Shown piece after piece: positions 18,289 to 26,860 of a DNA stretch of 64,000 nt. The notes below the pieces were generated by a model. That model ran no database searches. It was given only the letters and a program-made list of their open reading frames with translations, and was not told the DNA's origin. Source of the DNA: G963668605 sp963668605 (GTDB lineage Bacteria; Acidobacteriota; Terriglobia; Bryobacterales; Bryobacteraceae); the NCBI GenBank assembly GCA_963668605.1, contig OY764903.1, positions 1,736,001 through 1,800,000 of the forward strand. Direction: 5' to 3'. How positions within the stretch are numbered: position 1 is the first letter of the stretch; each line of letters starts with the position of its first letter. Position numbers and translations under genes: made by a program.

Positions 18289-19206
18289 ATGACCCTCCCT
18301 GTCTCCCTCACACTTCTCGCGCTTGCGCTTGCCTCGCAGGTCTCCGCGCAGTTGATTCCAGCCCGGCAGCCGTTAGAATCCTCGGCTGGACGCCGGACCT
18401 ACGTATTCAAAAACACTCCCCAGGGCGAATTGAAGCTGCACGTGTTCCTGCCGGATGGCTGGGCGGCGGGCCAGAAGCGGTCGGCCATCCTGATGCTATA
18501 CGGCGGCGGGTTCACCGGCGGCACTCCCGACCAGTTCGAGAGCAAGGCGCGCTATCTCGCTGGACGCGGCATGGTAGCGGTCACGCCGGAGTACCGCATC
18601 AAGAACAAGCACAAGACCGGTCCCGACAAGAGCATCGAGGACGGGCGCAGCGCCATACGCTGGGTACGCATGAACGCCGCGGCGTTGGGTGTGGACCCGG
18701 CGCGCGTGGTCGGGTCGGGTGGTTCCGCAGGCGGGACGTGTGTCTCGGTCGCCGCGCTGAGCGACGCCTTCGAACCCGAGGGCGAGGACCGCTCTGTGTC
18801 GTCGAAACCTGATGTGCTCGTGCTCTACAACCCGGCTCTGCTCGTACCAGGTATGGCGGGCGAGGAGCGCGCCTCGGAATCGAAACTGCTCGGCGCATGG
18901 TCGATCCGCAAAGGCAGCCCGCCTATGATCCTGTTCTTCGGCAGCAAGGACAAGTGGCTGGCGGGCGGGCGTGAAGTCGCACGGCAGTCAGTGGCGCTTG
19001 GCAACCGAGCCGAGCTTTATATTGCACCAGGGTTGGGACATGGCTTCTTCAACGATTCCAGCAAAGCGGAAAATGGAGTGCCCGGGTGGCACGAGGCTGT
19101 GCTTTTTGAGACAGATGTTTTCCTAACTTCGCTCGGCTATCTCGCCGGTCCCCCAACCGTCCGGCCCAGCGTTCAGCTCCAGAGGCAAGACCCGCTGAAA
19201 CCATAA
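18289..19206 (+). CDS. exported alpha/beta hydrolase (esterase-like)
   Basis: A 305-residue protein with a signal peptide (ending SQVSAQ). The hydrolase core shows the oxyanion region YGGGFTGG near residue 71 and the nucleophile elbow GSGGSAGGT with Ser146. The acid is a probable Asp in FFGSKDKW and the catalytic His lies in GLGHGFF. It resembles BD-FAE/acetylxylan-esterase-like enzymes found near sulfatases and glycan genes. It stands next to the second insertion sequence and has no clear operon partner. The substrate is unknown. Confidence 0.82.
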   Translation: MTLPVSLTLLALALASQVSAQLIPARQPLESSAGRRTYVFKNTPQGELKLHVFLPDGWAAGQKRSAILMLYGGGFTGGTPDQFESKARYLAGRGMVAVTPEYRIKNKHKTGPDKSIEDGRSAIRWVRMNAAALGVDPARVVGSGGSAGGTCVSVAALSDAFEPEGEDRSVSSKPDVLVLYNPALLVPGMAGEERASESKLLGAWSIRKGSPPMILFFGSKDKWLAGGREVARQSVALGNRAELYIAPGLGHGFFNDSSKAENGVPGWHEAVLFETDVFLTSLGYLAGPPTVRPSVQLQRQDPLKP

Positions 19207-19339
19207 TCAGGGACCCTACCAGAATCGAACAGTGCGAGAGCGAAGAGTCGTTGCATGTTCCGAAGCCATGATACGTCAAGGGCGGAATGTAAGCTGTCTC
19301 CAACGCAACGCATACTGCAAGTTCGATACTCTAGGGCTC

Positions 19340-21010
19340 ATGAGGATTGCAGCGCTTATGCTCTTGTCTGCAGCTTGCGCTTCGCCCGCGGATCGCACGC
19401 AAGCCCGCTCGACCGTGATCACGACGCGCGGGATTGTAGCCACCAGCCAGACTCTCGCTTCGCAGGCGGGCGCACAGATTCTGGCGCGCGGAGGCAATGC
19501 CGCCGATGCGGCCATCGCCGCGAATGCGGTACTCCAGGTCGTCGAACCGATGTCAAACGGGATGGGCGGCGACCTCTTCGTGATCTACCGCGACGCAAAA
19601 AGCGGCCGGCTCACTGGGCTGAACGCCAGCGGCTGGTCGCCGAAATTGCTCACCACAAAATCTCTGCGCGAGCGCGGGCACAAGTCGATGCCCACGCTCG
19701 GCATCGACACCGTTACCGTGCCCGGTTGCGTGGATGGCTGGGAGAAACTGCACAAGAAATTCGGACGCCTGCCTTGGGCCGACCTGTTCCAACCCGCCAT
19801 CTATTACGCCACGCACGGCTTCCCTGTCACCGAAATCATCGAAGGCTATTGGAGCGCGGCAACCAAGAAACTCGCTGCCGACGAAAACGCGCGCCGCGTG
19901 TTTCTGCCCGGCGGAAAAGCGCCCGCGCTGGGCCAGATCTTTCGCAACGAGGAACTCGCCAAGGCCTTCAAGCTGATTGCGGCGGGCGGCGCGGATGCCT
20001 TCTATCGCGGGCCTGTCGCGCAGGCGATTCTGAAAACTTCGCAACGCAAGGGTGGGTTGCTCGACCCCGCCGATCTCGCGGAGTTCCAGTCCGACTGGGT
20101 GGAGCCGATCTCGACCGAGTACCGCGGCTGGAAAGTCTATGAACTGCCGCCGAACGGACAGGGCATGGCTACGCTCGAGATGCTCAACATTATGGAGCGC
20201 TTCCCGCTCGACCGGCTCGCGCACGAGAGCGCCGAAGCCCTGCATTACAAGATCGAGGCGCAGAAGCTCGCCTATATGGACTTGCAGCGCTACCTGGCAG
20301 ACCTGCGCTTTTCGGATGTGCCCTGGTCCGGTTTGATTTCAAAACCGTATGCCGCCGAGCGCGCCAAACTGATCGATGCCGCCAAAGCCACCTGCAACGC
20401 GACGCACGGCCAGCCGCCGCCCACGCATGGCGACACAATCTACATGAGCGCCGTCGACAAGGACGGCAACATCGTCTCCCTGATTCAGAGCCTCTATATG
20501 GGCTTCGGCTCCGGCATCGCCGTCGATGGGCTCGGTTTTCACCTGCAAAACCGCGGCGCGCTGTTCGTGATGGATGAGCGGCATCCCAACGTGGCCGCAC
20601 CCCGCAAACGCCCTTTCCACACGATCATTCCGGCGTTGATGGAGAAGGGCGAACAACACATTGGCTTCGGCATCATGGGCGGGTTGAACCAGGCGCAAGC
20701 CCATGCGCAGTACGTCTCGAACATCGTCGATCACGGCATGAACATCCAGGCAGCGCTCGAAGCTCCGCGCTTCACGCGCACCGAATTTGAAGGTTGCGGC
20801 GTGTTGATTGAGAACCGCTATCCGCAGGCAACGCTCGACGCGCTTTCGAAAATGGGCCACAAACTCGATGTGCAGGGCGCGTTCTCGGGACAGATGGGCG
20901 GCGGCCAGGCCGTACTGTACGACGCGAAAAACAAGGTGAATTACGGGGCCTCTTCGCCGCGCAAAGACGGAGCCGCCGTGCCGGAACCGGACCCCTATTT
21001 TCAGAAGTAG
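19340..21010 (+). CDS. ggt: gamma-glutamyltransferase, exported
   Basis: The ATG at 19340 gives 556 residues with a signal or lipoprotein-like N-terminus (LMLLSAACASP). The family opening GIVATSQTLASQAGAQIL and RGGNAADAAIAAN is clear. The autocatalytic cleavage site is at Thr366 in PTHGDTIYMSAVD, which would free the small subunit. The substrate block MGGGQAVLYD lies near the C-terminus. It cleaves or transfers the gamma-glutamyl group of glutathione-like peptides in the periplasm. An earlier in-frame start exists but has no signal-like sequence. Confidence 0.93.
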   Translation: MRIAALMLLSAACASPADRTQARSTVITTRGIVATSQTLASQAGAQILARGGNAADAAIAANAVLQVVEPMSNGMGGDLFVIYRDAKSGRLTGLNASGWSPKLLTTKSLRERGHKSMPTLGIDTVTVPGCVDGWEKLHKKFGRLPWADLFQPAIYYATHGFPVTEIIEGYWSAATKKLAADENARRVFLPGGKAPALGQIFRNEELAKAFKLIAAGGADAFYRGPVAQAILKTSQRKGGLLDPADLAEFQSDWVEPISTEYRGWKVYELPPNGQGMATLEMLNIMERFPLDRLAHESAEALHYKIEAQKLAYMDLQRYLADLRFSDVPWSGLISKPYAAERAKLIDAAKATCNATHGQPPPTHGDTIYMSAVDKDGNIVSLIQSLYMGFGSGIAVDGLGFHLQNRGALFVMDERHPNVAAPRKRPFHTIIPALMEKGEQHIGFGIMGGLNQAQAHAQYVSNIVDHGMNIQAALEAPRFTRTEFEGCGVLIENRYPQATLDALSKMGHKLDVQGAFSGQMGGGQAVLYDAKNKVNYGASSPRKDGAAVPEPDPYFQK

Positions 21011-21026
21011 TTTGGATGGACGGAAC

Positions 21027-21156
21027 GCCTCCGGTCACTGGAGCCCGGCACATAACCCAAACAGCGCCGCGATTCATCTGAGTTATTCCGTCAAGTAGTG
21101 GCTGCGCCCGGAAGCGCTCCATGCCAACAGTGCCGGGAGCGCCAGCGACCGGAGGC
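21027..21156. repeat. inverted pair of palindromic (REP/BIME-like) repeats
   Basis: The arm GCCTCCGGTCACT...CCCGGCAC at 21027-21051 faces its complement type, ACAGTGCCGGGAGCG...GACCGGAGGC, at 21125-21156. The two can form a long hairpin. The same pair type recurs at 23076-23213, 47502-47578 and 63296-63397. This pair lies downstream of the gamma-glutamyltransferase gene and 44 bases past the 3' end of the group II intron. Confidence 0.8.
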
Positions 21157-21199
21157 GAACCACTTTCGATAAGCCTGGTCAAAAAGCGAAGGAACCGCC

Positions 21200-21274
21200 A
21201 TCGGGTGGAGTGACCGGGATTTCGCCCGGCCACCCTCCCACACCACCGGACGTGCGGTTTTCCGCATCCGGCGG
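21200..21274 (-). ncRNA. group II intron domains V and VI
   Basis: On the minus strand the hairpin CCGCCGGATGCGG-AAAA-CCGCACGTCCGGTGG (complement of 21243-21274) is a typical catalytic domain V with a bulge. It is followed by a stem with GGCCGGG, a GAAA-like loop and CCCGGTC, then the terminal CACCCGAT. This second stem would be domain VI with the branch-point A. The pairing is visible directly; activity is inference. Confidence 0.75.
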
Positions 21275-21290
21275 TTGAACCAAAGGCGAT

Positions 21291-22541
21291 CTAACGAGCC
21301 TCAAGATCGGTTGGAAACAAGAAGCCGTATCTCCGCAGTTTCGCGTGGCTGATAGCGGTGTTGATTACAGGATGCACCGCCATCGCCCATGCTCCGCGAC
21401 TGCTGCCGACCACGCCTAAGTGCCGGTCCCGCGTGATGCCAAGCTGCCGTAACTTTCGCAGTCGTCCCCGCGTGTCGTGCCATCGCAACCAGAAACACTT
21501 CCGAATGTGCCGTCGAACCCAGCTTTCCAGGTCGCGAATCCGGGTCCGTGCTTCGACCAGCCGGAAGTACCCCCACCAGCCACGCACGTAGCGGTTCCAA
21601 TCGTCACGCAGTTGTTTACTGCTGCAACTTCGCCGCGCATCCCAGAGTTCGCGAACCCGGTCCTTGAATCGTTCGACACTCTCCGGTGCTATTCCGATCC
21701 GCTTCTTGCAGTCCAGTCGAAAGCCCAGGAACTTACGTTCCCAAACCCTCCCCGTTCCGCTCTTGGCGGCATTCACCTTCAACCGCAGATGCTTCTCGAT
21801 CCAGCCCTGTATCGAAGCCAGCGTTCGCTCCGCCGCCGCTTGACTGCCTACGTAGATATTGCAGTCATCGGCATAGCGGCAGAAGCTGTGCTGCCTCCGC
21901 TCCAGTTCCTTATCGAGCGCGTCCAGGTAGATGTTGGCCAGCAATGGAGACAGCGGTCCGCCTTGCGGCGTTCCCTCCACGCTTTTCGTCACCACCCCGT
22001 TCACCATGCTTCCCCGCCGCAGGTATTTCCCAATCAGTTGCAACACCCGTTTGTCCCGGATCACTTCCGCGATCCGGCCTATCAGGATGTCGTGATTGAC
22101 GTGGTCGAAGAACTTGGCGATGTCTAGATCCACCACCCAGTCCTTCCCTCCCTGCGCATATTGCTGTGCGGCTCGCACGGCGTCCTGTGCGCTGCGCCCC
22201 GGCCGGAATCCGTAACTGTGCCCGCTGAATTGCGGATCGAAGACCGGTGTCAGCACTTGCAATAACAACTGCTGTATGAACCGGTCCTGTACCGTCGGGA
22301 TGCCCAGTGTCCGCGTGCCCCCGCTTGGCTTCGGTATCTCTACACGCCTCACGGGACTTGGAACGTAGGTCCCCTTCAGAAGTTTGTCTTTGAGGATCCA
22401 CCAGTTCGCCTGAAGATGCGATTCCAGTTGCGCCGTCGTCATCCGATCGATACCCGCCGCTCCCCGGTTGCGTTTCACCGCCGCCAGCGCTTGCGCGTAG
22501 TTCTCGTCCCGTACGGCTGTTTCCATTAACGTCTCGTACAT
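21291..22541 (-). CDS. ltrA: group II intron reverse transcriptase/maturase
   Basis: A 416-residue intron-encoded protein. Reverse transcriptase blocks are clear: KPSGGTRTLGIPTVQDR, DWVVDLDIAKFFDHV, GTPQGGPLSPLLANIYLD and the catalytic YADD at residues 223-226. The X/maturase region contains RKFLGF, and the C-terminal group II motif with WNRYVRGWWGYF is present. No endonuclease domain follows, as in class C introns. It helps splicing and copies the intron into DNA targets. The same protein starts again at 63932. Confidence 0.95.
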   Translation of the reverse strand: MYETLMETAVRDENYAQALAAVKRNRGAAGIDRMTTAQLESHLQANWWILKDKLLKGTYVPSPVRRVEIPKPSGGTRTLGIPTVQDRFIQQLLLQVLTPVFDPQFSGHSYGFRPGRSAQDAVRAAQQYAQGGKDWVVDLDIAKFFDHVNHDILIGRIAEVIRDKRVLQLIGKYLRRGSMVNGVVTKSVEGTPQGGPLSPLLANIYLDALDKELERRQHSFCRYADDCNIYVGSQAAAERTLASIQGWIEKHLRLKVNAAKSGTGRVWERKFLGFRLDCKKRIGIAPESVERFKDRVRELWDARRSCSSKQLRDDWNRYVRGWWGYFRLVEARTRIRDLESWVRRHIRKCFWLRWHDTRGRLRKLRQLGITRDRHLGVVGSSRGAWAMAVHPVINTAISHAKLRRYGFLFPTDLEAR

Positions 22542-23075
22542 TGCTCTCCGTCGAGAGGTTCGCAGAGCTCCGGCATCGTCTCCTCGCGTTCAGACTTCCG
22601 CGGCTGCACCGCCTGATCCGAAAGCACTCCCGGGCTCTCGCCACCGTAGTTGTGACGTCCCGCGATTCGAGTTCGCTTATTGCGCCGGCCTCCAGTTCCT
22701 CCTCTAGCTCCAATGCATTGGTCCTTCGGCCCTTCGCTCCACCGTCATTACAACGGCTTCTTCGCTACTACGGCCTCTGCTGACTTCTCCTCCACTCTCA
22801 TGCAAGAGATCTCCCCAGGTAAGGTGCAGAATCTGTCCCCTCGTGCCGACTGGCTGTACCTGATGCGTCTTGATGATCTTTGGGCTTCGCTGTTTGGCGC
22901 CAGCTTGCCGCCCGCACCCGGCCTCACTGCCAGTTCGTGTCCCTACGGTCGAGAGTTTGCTACGCGCTTCTTTCGGCTTCGCCTCGCGGCTACGCCTTGC
23001 GTTTCGCTACGGTTGCCTTCATCGGCTCCGATTGGCTCCTTTCATCCAATTAGATTCTGCCCATGCTGGGCACAC

Positions 23076-23213
23076 GCCTCCGGTCACTATCGTTCCCGGC
23101 ACCGTTTGAGCGTTGTCGAACGGTCGATACGGAGAATAACGAAAGTGGCCGGAGAGAACAGGGCACAAAAACCGCCGCGCACAACAAATCCAACAGCGCC
23201 AGCGACCGGAGGC
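23076..23213. repeat. inverted pair of palindromic repeats at the 5' edge of intron copy 1
   Basis: GCCTCCGGTCACTATCG...GGCACCGTTTG at 23076-23108 faces CAACAGCGCCAGCGACCGGAGGC at 23191-23213. Read on the minus strand, the first arm ends exactly where the intron starts (after ACCGGAGGC). Together with the pair at 21027-21156 it forms a cluster of four arms into which the intron was inserted. Confidence 0.78.
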
Positions 23214-23264
23214 GATTTCGGATTCCGGTTGCAGCGCCCTTGCTCCCGATGCCATCGTTGAGTC

Positions 23265-23534
23265 ATGTCGATTTATGACGAGAAGCGGGATGAACTGGAG
23301 CGCCTTGAATTTCAGATGGGCACGGCACGAGGGCGGCTAGCCGTATCGCTCGACCTGCTCACGGACGCGCTTGTGCTTGTCGGCCAGCACGGCGTCTATT
23401 GCCAGAGCGCACGCCAGCCGGGCAAGCCGGCGCTGGACATACAGATCATCGACAAGTGCATCGCGGATGCCAAACACCTGATCGGTGATGTGATGGAGGA
23501 GCTGAAAGCTAAAGCCCCCGCAGAAAAGCGTTGA
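23265..23534 (+). CDS. small hypothetical protein, helical
   Basis: An 89-residue protein with an ATG start. It is rich in charged and hydrophobic helix-forming residues (EKRDELERLEFQM near the start; DKCIADAKHLIGDVMEELKAK near the end). This suggests a coiled-coil or helical bundle. It overlaps the end of the opposite metallo-beta-lactamase-fold gene by 26 bases. No family was recognised. It is accepted because the stretch is otherwise empty and its amino acid pattern is protein-like. Confidence 0.5.
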   Translation: MSIYDEKRDELERLEFQMGTARGRLAVSLDLLTDALVLVGQHGVYCQSARQPGKPALDIQIIDKCIADAKHLIGDVMEELKAKAPAEKR

Positions 23535-24141
23535 GCTCTTTCTCGCGGCCGATCGTGGTATTCCCGCCGTGGCCCGGGAACACTTCGGTCTCTTCGGGCA
23601 GTTCGAGCAGTTTGTCCTTGATCGAGAGTAGGATCTGGCGCCCGTCGCCTCCCGGCAAGTCGGTGCGCCCGATGCTGTCGCGGAACAGCGTATCGCCCGC
23701 AACGAGTTTGTCCTCCGACGGAATCCACAGGCACAGGCTGCCTTTCGTATGGCCGGGAGTGTGCAGAATCTGAAACTCGGCCGCTCCGAGCGTGAGTTTT
23801 CCGCCGTCTTGTGCGTCGCAATCGATCTCTGTGGTTTCGGGCGGCTCCATACCGAGCCAGGCCGCTTGCATGTCAAGGTGATCGTAGAGCGTCTGATCGT
23901 TCTGATTCATCCAGACGGGCGCGCCGGTCGCCATTTTCAGCTTCGCAGCGCCGCCGATGTGATCGATGTGCGCGTGCGTAATCACGATCGCCTTCACCTT
24001 CCAAGCGTGTTTCGCGAGCACGGCCTGGATCGCGCTGATGTCGTCGCCCGGATCAATCACAATCGCTTCGCGGCTCTCTTCGTCGCCGAAAATGGAGCAG
24101 TTGCATTGCAACATGCCCACCGGCAAAATCTCGTGCACCAT
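23509..24141 (-). CDS. metallo-beta-lactamase fold hydrolase (glyoxalase II-like)
   Basis: The ATG at 24141 gives 210 residues. The zinc motif is THAHIDHIGG with His56, His58, Asp60 and His61. Further ligands are His in LHTPGHTKGS, Asp in LVAGDTLF and His in VFPGHGGNT. The length and pattern fit the YcbL-type hydroxyacylglutathione-hydrolase-like group. It is divergent from a membrane protein gene, with 24 bases between the start codons. The substrate is probably a small thioester such as S-lactoylglutathione, but this is not proven. Confidence 0.88.
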   Translation of the reverse strand: MVHEILPVGMLQCNCSIFGDEESREAIVIDPGDDISAIQAVLAKHAWKVKAIVITHAHIDHIGGAAKLKMATGAPVWMNQNDQTLYDHLDMQAAWLGMEPPETTEIDCDAQDGGKLTLGAAEFQILHTPGHTKGSLCLWIPSEDKLVAGDTLFRDSIGRTDLPGGDGRQILLSIKDKLLELPEETEVFPGHGGNTTIGREKELNAFLRGL

Positions 24142-24153
24142 AATGCTGATTGT

Positions 24154-24167
24154 ATAGTAGTGACTAT
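24154..24167. promoter_or_regulatory. small dyad between divergent genes
   Basis: ATAGT and ACTAT form a dyad with a four-base spacer in the 24-base gap between the two divergent starts, touching the ATG of the rightward gene. The same half-sites occur upstream of cysH. It may be a regulator site shared by both genes or chance. Confidence 0.25.
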
Positions 24168-24585
24168 GGAACCAATCGCCGTCTTTCTGGGAGTCCTGAT
24201 GCGCTGGGTACACATTGCGAGCGTGACTGTCCTGCTCGGCGCGGTGATTTATGCGCGTTTCGTGGTCTACCCGGCCCTGAAAGACGAGCAGATCCAAGTC
24301 CGCATTGCGCAACGTTTTTCGCCGTGGATTCTGATGAGCGTGGCCGGCCTTTTGGGTTCCGGGTTGTACAACTTTCTTACTAAGACCAGCTTTCCCGCGG
24401 GCTATCACATGTGGTTCGGCATCAAAATGCTGCTCGCGCTGCACATCGTCGCAGTCGCGTTCTTGCTGGCGCGCGCGACGGGCAATGCCGCGAAACGCGC
24501 GCGCTGGATGCGCGGCGTGGCCGCGTCGGGTCTCGTAATCATAGCCATCTCCTCATACCTGCGCTGGATTTCCACCCATGTCTAA
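24166..24585 (+). CDS. integral membrane protein, CopD-like
   Basis: A 139-residue protein with four hydrophobic segments (about residues 5-27, 50-70, 80-102 and 118-135). Conserved-looking His residues sit at the start of segments (RWVHIAS; HIVAVAF), a layout seen in CopD-like/DUF small membrane proteins that may bind copper or haem. Its 3' end overlaps the YgfZ-like gene by eight bases, so the two are probably co-translated. The exact family is uncertain. Confidence 0.6.
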   Translation: MEPIAVFLGVLMRWVHIASVTVLLGAVIYARFVVYPALKDEQIQVRIAQRFSPWILMSVAGLLGSGLYNFLTKTSFPAGYHMWFGIKMLLALHIVAVAFLLARATGNAAKRARWMRGVAASGLVIIAISSYLRWISTHV

Positions 24586-25504
24586 CGGCTATCGCGCACT
24601 GCGTGAAAACGCTGCGTGGTTCGATCTTTCGACGCGCGGGAAATTGCGCGTCACGGGCGAGGACCGCGCGCGCCTGCTGCACGCAATGAGCACAAATCAC
24701 ATACAGCAGTTGACGCCTGGCCAAGGCTGCTACGCTTTTTTCTTGAACGCGCAAGGCCGCATCCAGGCCGACGCGCATGTGCTCTGTTTCCAGGATCACA
24801 TCCTGCTCGACACGGAGCCGGAAACGGCACAAAAGCTCTACGAGCACATCGACCGCTTTATCATTGCCGACGATGTCACGCTCGAGAACGCGACCGCGGA
24901 GCTGTCCACCATCGCCATCGAAGGACCGGAGTCCGGCGCCGTGCTGCGCGCACTCGGCGCACCGCTGCCCGAGACCGATTTCAACACGACGGCGTGGAAA
25001 GGAACAGTCGTCGCAAAACTCAGCGCGACCGGCGCGGAGGGCTACTGGCTGATTGCGTCACGTGCGGAATGCGAAGCGCTTCTTGCGCTCCTCGACATCC
25101 CACACGCCGAGGCCGCCGCCGTGCACACCGTGCGCCTCGAGCACGGCAAGCCGCGCTACGGCGAAGACATCTTCGACACGACCATTCCGCAGGAATCGCG
25201 GCAACTCCACGCGATCCATTCTTCAAAGGGCTGCTATCTCGGCCAGGAGATTGTCGAGCGTGTTCGCTCGCGAGGTCACGTCAACAAGCTACTTTGCCAC
25301 GTGCGCATCGAAAGCGCGCAGGAGTGCGCGGCCGGCGCCAAGATTATGGCCGACGAAAAGGAGGCCGGCCAGATCACCTCGGCAGCGTTCTCGCCCGCAG
25401 CACGCGCCGTGTTCGCGCTGGCCTACATGCGCGCCGAGTTTGTGCGGCCCGGCGTCACGTTTAGTCTGGACGGGAATAGCGTGGCGCTGCTCGCAAGCGC
25501 GTGA
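24578..25504 (+). CDS. ygfZ: YgfZ/CAF17-like folate-binding protein
   Basis: A 308-residue GcvT-fold protein. The diagnostic motif K-G-C-Y-x-G-Q-E appears as KGCYLGQEIVERVRSRGHV. The N-terminal part (WFDLSTRGKLRVTGEDRARLL) matches the aminomethyltransferase-like beginning. YgfZ proteins use folate and the conserved Cys to help assemble or repair Fe-S enzymes. The Fe-S type APS reductase encoded nearby (26853-27602) is a possible client, which is only inference. The 3' end overlaps the opposite PHP gene by 44 bases. Confidence 0.9.
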   Translation: MSNGYRALRENAAWFDLSTRGKLRVTGEDRARLLHAMSTNHIQQLTPGQGCYAFFLNAQGRIQADAHVLCFQDHILLDTEPETAQKLYEHIDRFIIADDVTLENATAELSTIAIEGPESGAVLRALGAPLPETDFNTTAWKGTVVAKLSATGAEGYWLIASRAECEALLALLDIPHAEAAAVHTVRLEHGKPRYGEDIFDTTIPQESRQLHAIHSSKGCYLGQEIVERVRSRGHVNKLLCHVRIESAQECAAGAKIMADEKEAGQITSAAFSPAARAVFALAYMRAEFVRPGVTFSLDGNSVALLASA

Positions 25505-26315
25505 GCACTTCGCCGGGCACGCGCAGGTTATTGCGGCCCACGCCGAGTTGCACGGCCGGTTTGTTCGCCCCGTGGAAATCCGAGCCGCCGGTCATTGCCA
25601 GATTGTACTTGCGGGCCAGCGTAAGATAGCGCTCAACGTCGGCGGGGCTATGATCCGAGTGCCAGACTTCGATGCCCGGCAGTCCCTGTTCCACCATGTC
25701 GCGAACGACCTGCTCTTCTTCGAGAGCGCTGCGCTTGCCCAGACGCACCGGGTGCGCCAGTACAGGCAATCCACCGGCTTCGATCACGCGTGCGATCGCT
25801 TCACCGATGAGTACCTCGCGGCGCTGCACATAGGCCCGCGCGGACTCATCCAGGTAAACCTCGAAAGCCTCCTCGATCGTCTTCACGTAACCCTTGCGAA
25901 TCAGCACGCGCGCGAAATGCGGACGCGCAGTAAGGGTGCGGCCCTCGTCCTCCACTTCGGCGAGCGTGATGGCGACGCCCAGCGATTGCAGCTTCTCGAT
26001 CAGTCGGGCGTTGCGCTCGCGCCGCGATTCCTGCAACTCCACAATCCACGCGCGAAATGCGGCGGCCGGTTCGCCGCGTAAGAAATAGCCCAGCAGATGA
26101 ACCGACTTGCCGTGGCTGCGCGTACTCAGTTCGATGCCGCAGATCAGTTCCAACCCAGCGGTCTGCGCGAACGGCAGCGCGGCATCGTAGCCGGTAAACG
26201 TATCGTGATCGCTGATGCCGAGCGCTTCGAGTTGCAGAACCGCCGCCGCGGCCACTAGCTCCGCGGGCGTGAGTGTACCGTCGGACTCAGTCGTATGCGT
26301 ATGCAGGTCGATCAA
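25461..26315 (-). CDS. PHP-domain phosphoesterase (YciV/RNase AM-like)
   Basis: The protein starts directly with the metal motif LIDLHTHTTESDGTLTP, followed by LGISDHDTF and GIELS. A late block contains LAHPVRLG and AMTGGSDFHG. These are the metal ligands of the PHP fold in the YciV/RNase AM branch, 5'-3' exonucleases or nucleoside bisphosphate phosphatases. The chosen TTG start overlaps the cysC stop as TTGA and gives 284 residues. A GTG 54 bases earlier is the alternative and would add 18 residues with no clear homology. Confidence 0.87.
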   Translation of the reverse strand: MIDLHTHTTESDGTLTPAELVAAAAVLQLEALGISDHDTFTGYDAALPFAQTAGLELICGIELSTRSHGKSVHLLGYFLRGEPAAAFRAWIVELQESRRERNARLIEKLQSLGVAITLAEVEDEGRTLTARPHFARVLIRKGYVKTIEEAFEVYLDESARAYVQRREVLIGEAIARVIEAGGLPVLAHPVRLGKRSALEEEQVVRDMVEQGLPGIEVWHSDHSPADVERYLTLARKYNLAMTGGSDFHGANKPAVQLGVGRNNLRVPGEVLTRLRAAPRYSRPD

Positions 26316-26860
26316 ACGGCGCTCTCGCTTTGCGGCGCCAGCAAACCCAGCGCTTGAAGTCTTGTCCACACCTTTTCGACACTCTGTTCCGGCGTCTCGG
26401 TGGAAGAATTCACGTGCACTTCCGGAGCGAGCGGCGGCTCGTAGGGATCCGAAACGCCGGTGAAGTTTTCAATCTCGCCATTGAGCGCTTTCTGATACAG
26501 ACCCTTCACGTCGCGCTGGGCGAGGACCGGAATGGGACACTCCACATAGACCTCGACGAAATTCGCGATCTTCGCCCGTACTTCTTCCCGCGCGGTACGG
26601 TACGGCGAAATCGCGGCGACCAGCGCGATCACGCCGTTGCGCGAGAGCAGTTCGCAGACGAAGCCGATGCGCCGGACGTTGGTGTCGCGGTCTGCCTTGC
26701 TGAAGCTTAGACCCTGCGAAAGATTCGTCCGCACCACGTCGCCGTCGAGCAACTCGACGCGCGCACCCGCCTCGCGCAGCCGCCGGTAGATGGCGTCCGA
26801 GATCGTCGACTTCCCCGCCCCGGACATGCCGGTAAACCACAGCGTAAATCCTTTATGCAT
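26312..26860 (-). CDS. cysC: adenylylsulfate kinase
   Basis: A 182-residue APS kinase. The P-loop GMSGAGKST lies at residues 11-19. GARVELLDGDVVRTNLSQGL and the block DRDTNVRRIGFVCELLSRNG bind APS. ISPYRTAREEVR and VYVECPI complete the pattern. It makes PAPS from APS. The ATG overlaps the end of cysH by eight bases, so both are translated from one transcript. Since CysH here is of the APS type, the kinase probably supplies PAPS for sulfation, a use that fits a sulfated-compound theme but is inferred. Confidence 0.94.
   Translation of the reverse strand: MHKGFTLWFTGMSGAGKSTISDAIYRRLREAGARVELLDGDVVRTNLSQGLSFSKADRDTNVRRIGFVCELLSRNGVIALVAAISPYRTAREEVRAKIANFVEVYVECPIPVLAQRDVKGLYQKALNGEIENFTGVSDPYEPPLAPEVHVNSSTETPEQSVEKVWTRLQALGLLAPQSESAV

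Larger units (their letters stand above)
21200..23075 (-). mobile_element. group II intron, complete, terminator/palindrome-associated (class C-like)
   Basis: A 1876-bp intron on the minus strand. The 5' end is placed at GTGTGCCCAGCATGGGC (23075), which is also where this copy and the one at 63398 start to be identical. The 3' end is placed at CACCCGAT (21200). Between lie 534 bases of 5' ribozyme sequence, the RT gene and the domain V/VI structures. The 5' exon is a palindromic repeat ending ACCGGAGGC, the kind of hairpin that class C introns use as a target. Boundaries are inferred by eye and may be off by a few bases. Confidence 0.85.

Noticed and set aside
22680..23261. Open frame inside the 5' part of the intron, repeated as an antisense frame at 63341-63793
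   Set aside because: The conservation between copies reflects the ribozyme RNA; the peptide has no protein-like features and no ribosome site.
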